A stretch of 32,067 bases of DNA from Glomus cerebriforme (lineage: Eukaryota; Glomeromycota; Glomeromycetes; Glomerales; Glomeraceae). The stretch's first letter is position 1. Each line of letters begins with the position of its first letter. The translations under genes and the position numbers were made by a program. The notes beneath the pieces are model-generated. The model made no database searches. It was not told the DNA's origin and was given only the letters and a program-made list of their open reading frames with translations. Of this stretch, positions 11,284 through 21,302 are shown in pieces. The stretch spans positions 264,557 through 296,623 of the forward strand of contig QKYT01000071.1 in assembly GCA_003550305.1 (NCBI GenBank), written 5' to 3'.

Positions 11284-13395
11284 CTATCCTAGATACATCA
11301 ATCGGTGTAGTTTATACCATTTAAGGGCCTCTGTTTTATTTTGTTGAGTACCTTTACCATTTTCATAACACTTAGCTAACTCATACTGAGATGGTAAAAA
11401 CCCATTTTCAGCAGATTTTTTATATAATTCAAATATTTTGAAGTCATCTTTTTCCATTCCTGCAAGATTATTTAAAGCTACATTTAATCCATTATTAGCA
11501 GCAAGTTGATAACATTTAAATGCTTCATCATAATTTTTCTTTGTATAATAATATCGTCCAACTTCAAAATGACCATATATATCATTTTGTTGACTTGCTT
11601 TCACGTACCATTCAAGAGCTATATTTTCATCTTTATCTATTCCAAATCCTTTTTCATAAAATTTTCCAACCATCACTTCATAATGTTGTTTAGTTGGATT
11701 ATTATTAAGATATTTAAAAATTTCTTGTGATATTGGTTCATATTTTTCTAAAACTTTATAAAAAGTATAACTTCTTGTCTCTCCAATATTATTATATCTT
11801 AAATAAGCTTGGATAATCTCATCAAAAGAATCACTCAATTCATTATTATAAAAGTTAGATGAAACAGATGAAGATTGTTTACCTAATAATATAAGAAGTT
11901 TTAATATATCACAAGCAAATAAAAACACGAGTAAATACATACTTACCTATTTGATTCTCGCTTTGTGATAAATCCAACTCATAAATATTAGAATTTGATT
12001 TTGATGATTGTGATAATNAATTATTTGAATTAGAGTTAGATGAAACAGATGAAGATTGTTTGCCTAATAATATAAAAAGTTTTAATATATTATAAGCAAA
12101 TAAAAACATAAGTAAATACATACTTACCTATTTGATTCTCGATTTGTGATAAATCCAACCCATAAATATTAGAATCTGATTTTGATAATTGTGATACTAA
12201 TTTATTTGAATTAGAATTTGTTTCATTTGTTTCATTGATGTCTAATTTGTTCAATTCTTCTATAATGATTTCATTATTAGTATTGATTTGTAGAGAAATT
12301 TTTTCCAATATGTCAAAGACTTCATCAATAGTTGGTCTTAAATTTGGATTATCATCCCAACATTTTTTATAAAGTTTTTCATAAAATGGAGGTGTATCAA
12401 TTACTGCTACTTCTCTAATACCATTTGCAATTTTATAAATTAAAGTATTCTCATCATATTTTTTTGAAAAAGGAGGATATCCACTTGATATTTCCCATAA
12501 AAGAACGCCTAAACTGTAAATATCTGATCTTTTATCTCTTACATAATTGTCAATTTTATGACATTGTGGTTCAATATAAGCTGGTATTCCACGTACTTTT
12601 GAATTTGATGTAGCTTCAACAGTTAATTGTTTAGATAATCCAAGGTCTGCAATCATTAATCTATTGTTACCGACTAATATGTTTTTTGCGTGCTATAAAA
12701 ATAAAATTAAATATGAATTTTATTAATAAATTAAACAGAATAAATTTAAATTAATATATTACCAAATCTCTGTGAATAATTTTTCTGGAATGTAAACACT
12801 TCAATCCGCATGCGATATCCAATGCCATACGAATTTTATCATTCCATTGAAGTGAATCAAATTTATTTTTTAAATATTCTCTTAAATTTCCCTGATCAGC
12901 ATATTGTAATACCATTATATAATTATTTGATACTGGTTCTATTATAAAAAAAAAAAAAATAATAAATTAAATAATTAAAGAATTTTGTACGGAAACTAAG
13001 GAGACTATATTAACCTTTTGTAATTCCAAAAAATTGATTTATGTTTGGATGAAAACTGACTTTTCTTAAATGATTTAACTGGAATAATTTTTAAAAATAA
13101 TAAATTAACACAAAAATAATTTTTTATTCAAACAAATTTAAAAGTATTAGATATTAAACTTTAAATAGTACAGTACCTCTTTAAGAAACTTGTTCATGTT
13201 ATCTTCATTTATTGAAGGATTATCTGTAAGAATCTTTAATGCCACATTAATTTCACCACTCTTCCATTTAGCTTTTTTTACCATTCCAAATGCTCCTTCA
13301 CCAGTTTTTTCCGCAATAATGAATTCATTATATTCAAAATAATTTATGTCATCATCATCAATTTTCTTATTAATCCATTCGTTTAATGACGTCAT
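11284..13395 (-). CDS. TKL-type protein kinase with C-terminal Sel1 repeats
   Basis: Six exons join in frame with GT-AG introns: 13177-13395, 13015-13078, 12763-12938, 12128-12692, 11947-12063, 11284-11882 (579 aa). I start at ATG 13395 (MTSLNEW), just ahead of the kinase fold, rather than at an in-frame upstream ATG. The kinase domain (about 24-290) has all key residues: glycine loop TGEGAFG (31-37), Lys54 in VALK, alpha-C Glu73, HRD with Asp152, Asn157, Asp169 in DLG (Phe replaced by Leu), and GIPAYIEP near the activation-loop end. It should be an active Ser/Thr kinase. A Ser/Asn-rich linker follows, then about four Sel1-type repeats (447-579) with the usual A-x2-WY and G-x-A signatures, which normally bind partner proteins. 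The last repeat stops early. Exon 11947-12063 lies in a 181-bp duplicated unit and contains an N, so this part is uncertain. Confidence 0.85.
11854..12215 (-). repeat. 181-bp tandem duplication of intron plus linker exon
   Basis: Copy A (11854-12034) and copy B (12035-12215) align along their length with roughly a dozen differences. Each contains a 64-bp intron (11883-11946 and 12064-12127) with identical donor GTAAGTATG and acceptor ATTATTAG contexts, and the Ser/Asn-rich coding segment starting GKQSSSVSSN or its partner ending in ENQI. The 117-nt exon between the two introns is bounded by phase-1 introns on both sides, so adding or skipping it keeps frame. The single N (12018) lies inside copy A. 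Confidence 0.8.
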
Positions 13396-14584
13396 GTTTA
13401 ATAATGTGTGCAAAAAAGTTATTTTAAAAACAAAATTTTCTATCACTGGCGGAGTTGCAGAGGGTTGAGCGTCTCCGAAAAGTTAAATTATATGTAACAA
13501 AGAGGATCACCATTGCTACACAACTACAAAAGTGTTTAGTTACGCCATGCACGAATTTTAATTTGTCGATCCCTTTATTAAATGAATAATTTTTTGATCA
13601 GAATAATAAAGTTCTATATACAAATTACCATTTTGAATAATTAAATTACATCGATGCTTTTATTTTGTTTAGAAATTATGATGATTATTATTAAACGAAA
13701 AACAAATTATTATTTTAATCAATAACCAAGATAAGAGATGTACATTGAATTATTATTTTGAATACTTAGGATATTTATTTTTATTACGATAACGAAAACA
13801 TTTATTTTCACGACAAAATGAGAAATAATATCATTTGATAACTGAATCCTTTTGTAATAGAGCTCCAAAAACTAAGAACCTCAAAGCTTAGCTCGCATAT
13901 GCGCAAATAAAGTGTTATTTTGGGAATATACGGTATTTCATTATGATAAAAGAAATAATTTTTTCTTGCGTTAATTTCTACAATTTATTTTGTCATTGGT
14001 GGCAAATTCGCAATAATCGGTTATTTGATTAACAGTCGAATGAGTAATTTTTATTATGTAAACTATAAACAGCTTTATAAAATTTTAACATATCTGAGTA
14101 TGAGATGATATTACAAAGGTTTATTTGTAAATTTGAGAGATTTTGGAAAAAAAAGTTTTAAAGAACCGTAATTTGGATGAAAACTACAAAGTTCCACAAT
14201 TCCATTCTTCTGGACAACTACTGTATAATTTTTTTGAAATATCATACTGTAATATTTGACATCCTTCTGATGTAAGTGTTTTTAAAACAAATGATTTATT
14301 TGTCTTCAATTGCTAGATAGAAAGCCTTTTTTTAAAAAAAAAAATTATTTTATTAAATAAACATTTTGAAAAAAAAGAAAATAAAAGTTTAAATTTATTA
14401 TTTATATTTATTATATATATTTATCATTCTTTTTTTGAAAATTGTATTATCCATGAAAGAATATGGTTTCGATTATTGTTATTTCATATGTAGGTAGTAG
14501 GCTTATTCTTTTGCTATGTCTATTTATTTGATCAATTCCATTTATAACTCATATTCTAGAAAATTTCCACTGTAATGGTTTGCA
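13396..14584. other. upstream region of the kinase gene, no other gene seen
   Basis: The region should include the kinase 5' UTR and promoter, but I see no distinctive promoter element. There is a T7-A11 tract at 14327-14344 and otherwise AT-rich DNA without a supportable coding frame. Confidence 0.5.
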
Positions 14585-14690
14585 AAGAAGCAATAGCCAA
14601 TGGTGGAGGAATAGTTAGTGAGATAATAGTTGATGAGAGAGGAGTAATAGCTGATTGTAAGGAGCAATAGCCGATAGTGAAGAAATGACC
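14585..14690. repeat. degenerate minisatellite, about 19-20 bp unit, five units
   Basis: Units read approximately GAAGCAATAGCCAATGGTG, GAGGAATAGTTAGTGAGAT, AATAGTTGATGAGAGAG, GAGTAATAGCTGATTGTAAG, GAGCAATAGCCGATAGTGAA. The shared core is G-A-G-x-AATAG-x-x-(G/A)AT or equivalent. It is purine-rich on the plus strand and no gene covers it. Confidence 0.65.
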
Positions 14691-14965
14691 AGTAAATTTT
14701 CTTAGTTCCTCTAATACTTTTGTTATTCACTATTATGTGTTTAAATAAATATGTCTATTATTACTTTTGGTATTTTATTCTTCTTGACATCTCTTTTCAT
14801 CTGACTGAATCATGAAGTTTTGCTTATTTAATGTATGTTCATGGAAAAAAAATCCAATTTTCTTTTGAAATTCATTGAATGTCTACGTCTACTTTCTCCA
14901 AATTTTGGTATATCTGCATATCTATCTGTATGGCTGTTGGTACTATGTGAACGCTCATAAATACA

Positions 14966-16338
14966 GTAAATGGGTAAATTAAGAGAGAATTCTAATCTAA
15001 ACCAAACCAACCAGATAGGAGATACTCGACTTTGATTTCTTGTACTGTATATGAGGTCTTCCTCATATCGGGCAAGGAAATACCAGTAATACCAGTCAGT
15101 TAATCGAGTATCTTCTGTCTTTAAAAATATTAAGAATATAAAATGAATCAAAATTGTCAAAAATACAATAATAAATTAAACATGATAAGTCATATCACGC
15201 AAATCACTTATGATTTTAATTTTTTATAGTTTATACTTTTATGCATCACGCAGATTATCCTAGTATTTAAAACCTGACAAATTATATTTGGAATGCTTAC
15301 ATATAAGTTTAGAATTGATAACCAAATATGGAATTTAATTTTAATTTGCCATTAGATCTTTTTGATTATTATACTATTAAAAAAGTTAACCTCAAAATTA
15401 CTATACATCTTCGCTAAATTTCAAAAGTGTAAGTGATCAATAATTAAAATGTGAAAAAACTAAATATTGTAAACTGCGATAATTAAAAATTAAAGATATT
15501 TAATTTTATTATTGTAATCAAAATTTCTCATGACCAAATTATAATAAAGTATATTAATATTTATTAAACATTTTTCAGTTTGAGCTAATTCTCTTTTATT
15601 ATCAAACAGGATTTTAGATAATACTATCTTACAGCCGCACATGCGATCAACGGTAGTACTGTACATTATTCTTAATAAAATTTCATTATGACTGGTTCTG
15701 ATATTTCACGTAACATAATAGTTTAAAATTATCAAAAAATAAAAAAAATTAGGAAATTATGATCTAATAGATCGCGTAAAAATACTTTAATTGGCTAGCC
15801 CATTAGCTCATGACTGTAAATTTGGCAATAAAAAATGAACAAATAAATCTAAATTAAGTAGTACATTGCATAATTAATAATAAAAAAAAATAATTANNNN
15901 NNNNNNNNNNNNNNNNNNNNNNNNNNNNNNNNNNNNNNNNNNNNNNNNNNNNNNNNNNNNNNNNNNNNNNNNNNNNNNNNNNNNNNNNNNNNNNNNNNNN
16001 NNNNNNNNNNNNNNNNNNNNNNNNNNNNNNNNNNNNNNNNNNNNNNNNNNNNNNNNNNNNNNNNNNNNNNNNNNNNNNNNNNNNNNNNNNNNNNNNNNNN
16101 NNNNNNNNNNNNNNNNNNNNNNNNNNNNNNNNNNNNNNNNNNNNNNNNNNNNNNNNNNNNNNNNNNNNNNNNNNNNNNNNNNNNNNNNNNNNNNNNNNNN
16201 NNNNNNNNNNNNNNNNNNNNNNNNNNNNNNNTTCTTCGTATCAGGCAAGGAAAGACCGGTTAGATAGTTGAGTAACTCTCCTATCTGCGGTTTGGTTTAG
16301 ATTAGAATTCCCTCTTCATTTATTTCATTTTCAAAAAA
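14966..16338. mobile_element. foldback-type repeat surrounding the assembly gap
   Basis: The left arm (about 14981-15030, core GAATTCTAATCTAAACCAAA) is the inverted counterpart of the right arm (about 16266-16316, core TTTGGTTTAGATTAGAATTC), with weaker similarity extending outward. The left side also holds a small internal inverted repeat (about 15013-15031 against 15099-15120, both around CGAGTATC). A direct copy of TATCGGGCAAGGAAA (about 15066-15080) recurs as TATCAGGCAAGGAAA just after the gap (16240-16254). The sequence from 15130 to 15896 between them is AT-rich and unassigned. Long inverted arms with nested copies suggest a foldback or terminal-inverted-repeat DNA element, possibly several nested insertions. 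Confidence 0.55.
15897..16231. other. assembly gap (335 N)
   Basis: A run of undetermined bases. It begins in AT-rich DNA and ends inside a repeat that also occurs at about 15058-15080, so the gap is probably repeat-induced. Confidence 0.99.
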
Positions 16339-16544
16339 TTCAGTGACTCTAAAGATACCATCTATTAACAAACCGCCTAAAGTGATACAAGTAACCAGTT
16401 GAAAACTCCAAAAGAATGACTGTAAAACACTAAAACATGAAACCTGCTTTTCCTAAAAAGAAGATAAACAATGGATATAGCAAAACAAAAACTGGTTGAA
16501 TGTGATAATAAATATATATTTAAATATTTAAAGATTTAAAGGAT

Positions 16545-17200
16545 TATGCAATGTTTAGTAGTCATAATAAGAAAAGAAATAATTTTATTAACAGAAAATT
16601 TGGATAAAGCAGAAAAAATAAAAGGTGCAGTGACGATATTAGACATTTTAAACAGTAAAGACAAAAAGAATCTGAGGACAATACAAATATACAATCCATG
16701 TAGCAACAAGAAATCATAACTAATATTATTGATGAAGGTTAAAAAAATCATTGAGAATGAAAATTTGATGAGAAGAAATGAGGAGAAAGCTAAAGCAGAA
16801 ATGCATATGAAAAATGGAAAGAACAATCAATTTGAGGAAAAGTATATAATATACTGATAAAGAATAAGAAAGTGCTGGAATAATGATTATCACTCACGAA
16901 GTGTAGAAAAAAGTGAGATTTACTAAGAAAATAATGAATGCAATATCCAATAAATAAAATGGGGGAATAATCTAAAGTTAACAAGCTCTATAATGTTAAT
17001 TGAAATATACGAAAATTAATTTGAAACAATGATAAGTTATAAATAGAAAGAAATGGTGATGTAAATTGCAAAAAAAAAAGAAAATGAACAAGAATAATGA
17101 AATAAAATAGAAAGATAATGAAGGAATACAGGGAAAAATTAGAAAATGAAAAAGGTACAACAAATGGAGATTATTAAACAATGTTGGGGATTACTAAAAC
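16545..17200 (+). pseudogene. purine-rich relic, possibly LINE endonuclease
   Basis: The plus strand is strikingly purine-rich and Lys/Glu/Asn-coding, broken by many stops. The clearest block (16582-16719) reads ILLTENLDKAEKIKGAVTIL and later LRTIQIYNPCSNKKS before a stop. The R-x-IQIYNP-x-SNKK phrase resembles the strand of the endonuclease (EEP/APE-type) domain of non-LTR retrotransposons, just before the part that would carry the GDFN motif. I could not find GDFN or a reverse transcriptase. The open frames on the opposite strand are antisense shadows of this composition. The assignment is tentative. Confidence 0.3.
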
Positions 17201-17583
17201 AATAGACAATATTTAGATAACAGTTAGTAAAATTAATAATTTAAAGATAGATAAAGTAGAAACATTTAATTAAACTGAAATTCTTTTAATTTTAATTTTT
17301 AAATAATCAAATGAACAATTAATAATTGCGAAAAACATTTATTTACTATATTTAATAAAAAAACATTAAACAAAAAAAAAATTAAATAATAAAAAGTTTA
17401 TTTTCTTGTTTGAATGTATAATAAAATCAGGCTGATATTTCAGTAACCGGAATTGTACTATCCATCAGAATTTTTTATTGTTTACACAATTCCAAAAGCT
17501 AATTGCAATTATGATTTCTAATCTATGGAGTCCAATAACTTTGTTTTTCTTATATTAATTGTCCGGAGCGAAGCAGAGGACAC
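17201..17583. other. AT-rich spacer, no gene seen
   Basis: The sequence is A/T-rich. A GC-richer stretch, GTCCGGAGCGAAGCAGAGGA (17561-17580), abuts the left end of the MITE and could be part of a further dispersed repeat. Confidence 0.5.
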
Positions 17584-17860
17584 TAGCCCTGTTCACTTCT
17601 GTTCTGTTCTGTTCTGTTCCGTTCCGATTTTGGTGAAAGTTTTTTTAGCAAATTAAAAAATGGCTTAAATTGAACAGAAAAATCGTACTTGGTCTGTTAC
17701 GCTTGTTTCCAACCAATCATATAGCTTAAAAAACAAGCACGCGTTGTATATTTAAATTTCGGAACACTTGGATCATCAATTTTTGATCTGGTTGTTGATC
17801 TGATTCTTAAATGAGTTTGATTGGCTAAAAAATTTTTGAAAATCGGAAGTGAACAGGCTA
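17584..17860. mobile_element. TA-flanked MITE with expanded pentamer in the left arm
   Basis: The left end GCCCTGTTCACTTC (17586-17599) pairs with the right end GAAGTGAACAGGC (17846-17858). The arms continue inward as CCGATTTT and TTTTTTAGC on the left (to about 17649) and as their complements on the right (from about 17824). TA dinucleotides at 17584-17585 and 17859-17860 flank the pair, as expected for TA target-site duplication in Tc1/mariner-type elements. No coding sequence fits in the 273-bp body, so it would depend on a transposase elsewhere. The left arm carries (TTCTG)4(TTCCG)2 at 17597-17626, where the right arm has a single TTCCG equivalent. Confidence 0.7.
17597..17626 (+). repeat. 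(TTCTG)4(TTCCG)2 pentanucleotide tract
   Basis: Six consecutive pentamers sit inside the left terminal inverted repeat of the MITE. The opposite arm has one unit, so the tract expanded after or during formation of this copy. Confidence 0.9.
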
Positions 17861-18366
17861 AATTAAATCACAGATCAAGTTACATAATTTCATCAACCAA
17901 TAATTATCGACTCAAAGCCCAAAAGTAATTTAGAATCTAAAAATGAATGACTATACATTAAGTTAAAAACAGTAATAATATGTTATAATATATCTAATAT
18001 GTCTGTCCTGACGTTGAATATCTTATATACTGTAAGTGTAGGGCTGTGTATCTGATATTACAGTATTTCATTCGATCCAGAGTATCGATAATTAGGACGA
18101 AACTAAAGATGTTAAATTAGACAAACGAAAATTCTAATGTACAGTAATTGTTGTGTTAATTGTATAATTAAACAATAGAGAATTTGTTGAAGTTGAAACA
18201 ACAAATTCATTCCTAATAAATCATTTTAATTCATTGGACTAAAAAAAGTTGACTACTTCGTTTGTAATACATATTTATTCAATTTATATATATAAGATTT
18301 TTTTTTTTAATAACAGATAATAATAATAATCCATACATACTGTATATATATATAAAAGTAAATATT
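17861..18366. other. AT-rich spacer downstream of the F-box pseudogene
   Basis: No gene seen. ATATACTGTA (about 18027-18036) and TTACAGTAT (about 18058-18066) form a small inverted pair. A (TA)n tract lies at about 18342-18354, close to the 3' end of the F-box gene. Confidence 0.45.
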
Positions 18367-19886
18367 TTATAAATATATTTTAGCATTTTTAATAACACGT
18401 AATTTTTTATATTTTTCAATTACTTTCATATTTTTTTTCTCTAAATCATCAAAAACATTTAAACAAATGAATGTAATTGATTTTTGTGGAATACGTTTAG
18501 TCCAACTAATAAAAAATGAATCTAAATCTTTTGAAGATATATGAGACTTTGCGTAATTATATAATCTTAATTCATGAAAACTTTTTGGTGAAAATTCAGA
18601 AATAACTTCAAACATATCTTCCTCTTTTATATATAAATGACCACACATAACTTGAATACTCTCTAAATGTTGACAACCGTTTAATATAGAAATTAAAGTT
18701 TCTTTTTCAATAAGAATAGTACACAAGGATCGAAGATTTGGACAGAATTTTGGTATAACTAAATTTAATAAATTATGATATCTATTTATATGAAGAAATG
18801 ATAAATTTTTTCCATTTATTTTTATAAAATCAATTAATACTTCATATTTTGGACAGCCAAACTCAAATTTTAAAATTTTTAAATGTTGAAAATGAAAATA
18901 TCTTAATTCATCCTTAAAATCATTTAAAGTAGCATTTTGATAATCAAATATTATGATAAGTTCTTTTAAATTGGTAAATTTTGTAATAAATGATTATGGT
19001 GAATTATCATTTTTCCCTTTTAAAAGTAATTTTGTTATATTATTTGAATGTTTAATTAATGAAGGTATAAGATCTGTCCAATCTTTATATTTATCACGAG
19101 ATTGTATTAATGAGATAGATTTTAAATTATTTTGTGAAATAATTAAATCATTTAACTCATTTGAAACCATTTCCTTAAATTCTACTGTTATTGATTGAAT
19201 ATTATGACATATTTGAGATATTTGATAAAAAAATTCGGAATGAATATTCGAATTACAACATAATTCCGAAAGATTCGATAAACAATTTTCGCTCCAAAAA
19301 ATTCCGTTAAGGGTATCTCATATTTAATCTCTTTAGAATTTAAATAATAATTTAATTTTTTTAATGAAATGATTTTATTCATAAACATTTTGATTATTTC
19401 TCGTGTTATTAATTTTTTGTTATCATTTCCATTGTCGTAGTTAATGATGTTGTTCTTCTTGTTGTTATTGTTGTTGTCGTCGTCGTTATCGTCGTCGTCG
19501 TCGTCGTCGTTATTGTCGTTATTGTTATCATTAACCGATATTTCTTGAAAATATTCTATCATTAAATTAATTTTACCAATTGAAATAAATTTACAAAATG
19601 ATACATAATCAAATAATGGAGTTTTTGTTGTTGGAGTTGGAATAAAAATCCCATTCTTATACAAGAGTTCTCTTGATTCATTAGGAAGAAATGCGATTAA
19701 AGTACTAAGAATTTTTATCGATTTGATGGAATTATATTGTAAATCCCAAATATTTTTCCATAAAATTCTAACAGAAATTTCACACCAGAGTCGATTAACT
19801 AATAAGCATGAATATAAACTTTTTTTATCATCTTCTAAAAATTCAAAAATATCATTAAGGCAATCAGGAAGAAGTTTACAGGTCAT
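18367..19886 (-). pseudogene. F-box/LRR-like protein gene, disrupted
   Basis: It starts at ATG 19886 (MTCKLLPDCL). The F-box (about residues 5-45) shows LLPDCLNDIFEFL and SLYSCLLVNRLWCE followed by ILWKN, the form common in Glomeromycotina F-box families. Such proteins act as substrate receptors in SCF ubiquitin ligases. A low-complexity Asp/Asn stretch follows, encoded by GTC/GTT triplets around 19455-19530. The frame is lost near 19289-19292: the original frame reads FFGAK, while the family-like continuation ENCLSNLSELC is offset as if one base were missing. Downstream the leucine-rich C-terminal part is readable to 18367 except for a TAA at 18994-18996, between DNSP and SFITKF. No introns are needed. 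It is a pseudogene, unless the two lesions are sequencing errors. Confidence 0.8.
19455..19530 (-). repeat. GAC/AAC triplet microsatellite coding for Asp/Asn
   Basis: On the plus strand GTC and GTT triplets alternate in runs. On the coding strand they give an acidic Asp/Asn stretch between the F-box and the leucine-rich part of the F-box pseudogene. Tract length is likely variable between strains. Confidence 0.8.
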
Positions 19887-19911
19887 TTTTTAATAGAATT
19901 TTATTGTTTAA

Positions 19912-19942
<31 letters not shown>

Positions 19943-21302
19943 TAATTTAGTTCGTTATTGGGCTTTTTTATAAAAAAAGTGATCTGGAAGTTTGCTTTTG
20001 TTCACACCAAATCTGCCTAGTTATTTGCCTTTTAAGGCAAGTTATTTTACCAATTTTTCATATCTTTGACGAATCAAGGAGGATCTGCTGATACTTTTTG
20101 TTTCACAACAAAAATTTGACAACCTTATTAAAATATTTATTTTCCTTCCCGTCTTATCAGCGTTTTCTTATGGATTAATAAAGATGATGGAAAGATATTT
20201 AAAATTTTTAAAGTCAAATAATTCCCCGATCTAAATTTAAAATTGTCTTTAAATGTATTTAATTTAATATTGATTAATGATAATTAAATTTATTTTTTTT
20301 TATTTCCGCATTGAATATGCAGAAATTAATATATATTAGATATTAATGATAATATAAATAATATATATTTAAAATATATTAATATTTTGTATCTTTACAA
20401 ATCTATTAGTATAAAGATTTAAATAATAATATTCATTTGGATCATATATTAAAAATAGAATAAGATAGTATAAACAAGTACTTATTATTTCAAGGTCATA
20501 TTTCACTTGTTAATGAAATCTATCGTACTGATCATATTTTTTTAAAAAATTTCACTCAATCTTCTTGCTCATAACTTTACTTCCTGTTTCAATTAGAGTG
20601 ATAGGTCTGTTAATTTTTAAATTATTCTTTATTTTGGTTCTTTCATTGAATCTTCGCTTTTTTTCTACATTTCATAAGTGATCTTTGATCTTCCCGGCTC
20701 TTTTCTTTTTCTAAGTAAATATACCTTTTTTTGTTTATAACCATTTTTTCCTCAAATAGTTCTTTCCATTTTTTCCTGTTTTTGATTGAACAGAAGTCAT
20801 CGTACGAAAAAATTTCGAAGTAAGACATACTTTATAAATGAATCACCTTCCAATATATGTGAGAACAAAAATTGTATTTCAGTTTCAATTAATCATATAA
20901 ATGGAAAGAAAACCTAAAAACAGACACAGATATCTTTATTGATCATTAATTCAATCACTGAACTGACAAATACTATATTTTTCTCATTTATCTTAGGCGG
21001 ATCGTATGTTAAGTTATATATATTTCTTTAAAAAAATTTTTGGTATCATGAAATAACATTCTGAAGATTCAACATGTGGGATCCAAAAAATTGGTTTAAA
21101 CATATATAAAAATTTGTGTAACCGGCGCAGTATCACCGATTAAATTCATTGCATATAGATAGTCAATATACTCGATATATGTAATTTTTTATTTCCAAAC
21201 ATTATAACATTATAAAATTCTATTTCAGAAAATTAAAGATTCGATTAAAAATAAATAAATAAATAAAAATAAATAAAATAACCTACAAAACCTATATATT
21301 AA
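19887..21302. other. intergenic region between the F-box pseudogene and SEC8
   Basis: A T17-A14 tract (19912-19942) lies immediately upstream of the F-box start. The rest is AT-rich. A 61-codon minus-strand frame at 20643-20828 (Lys/Glu-rich, starting MSYFEIFSYDDF) has no recognisable domain and no further support. AAATAAATAAATAAAAATAA (about 21251-21270) lies just beyond the SEC8 stop and should be part of its 3' UTR. Confidence 0.5.

Noticed and set aside
11506..11730. 74-codon plus-strand hydrophobic frame
   Set aside because: Antisense shadow of the Sel1 exon.
14585..14690. CRISPR-like array
   Set aside because: The units are contiguous diverged tandem repeats without unique spacers, in a eukaryotic context.
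14828..15160. 110-codon minus-strand frame
   Set aside because: It runs through the left inverted arm and inner repeat of the foldback element and I recognise no domain. Kept only as part of that repeat.
15874..16248. 124-codon minus-strand open frame
   Set aside because: Almost all of it is the run of Ns; only a few real residues flank the gap.
16536..17181. Three hydrophobic-looking minus-strand frames
   Set aside because: They are antisense to a purine-rich plus strand, which gives Phe/Leu/Ser-rich translations by composition. No domain and no splice logic.
18953..19198. 81-codon plus-strand frame
   Set aside because: Antisense to the leucine-rich part of the F-box pseudogene, whose minus-strand reading is family-like.
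20643..20828. 61-codon minus-strand Lys/Glu-rich frame starting MSYFEIF
   Set aside because: No recognisable motif, no neighbouring exons and no length support; it could equally be chance.
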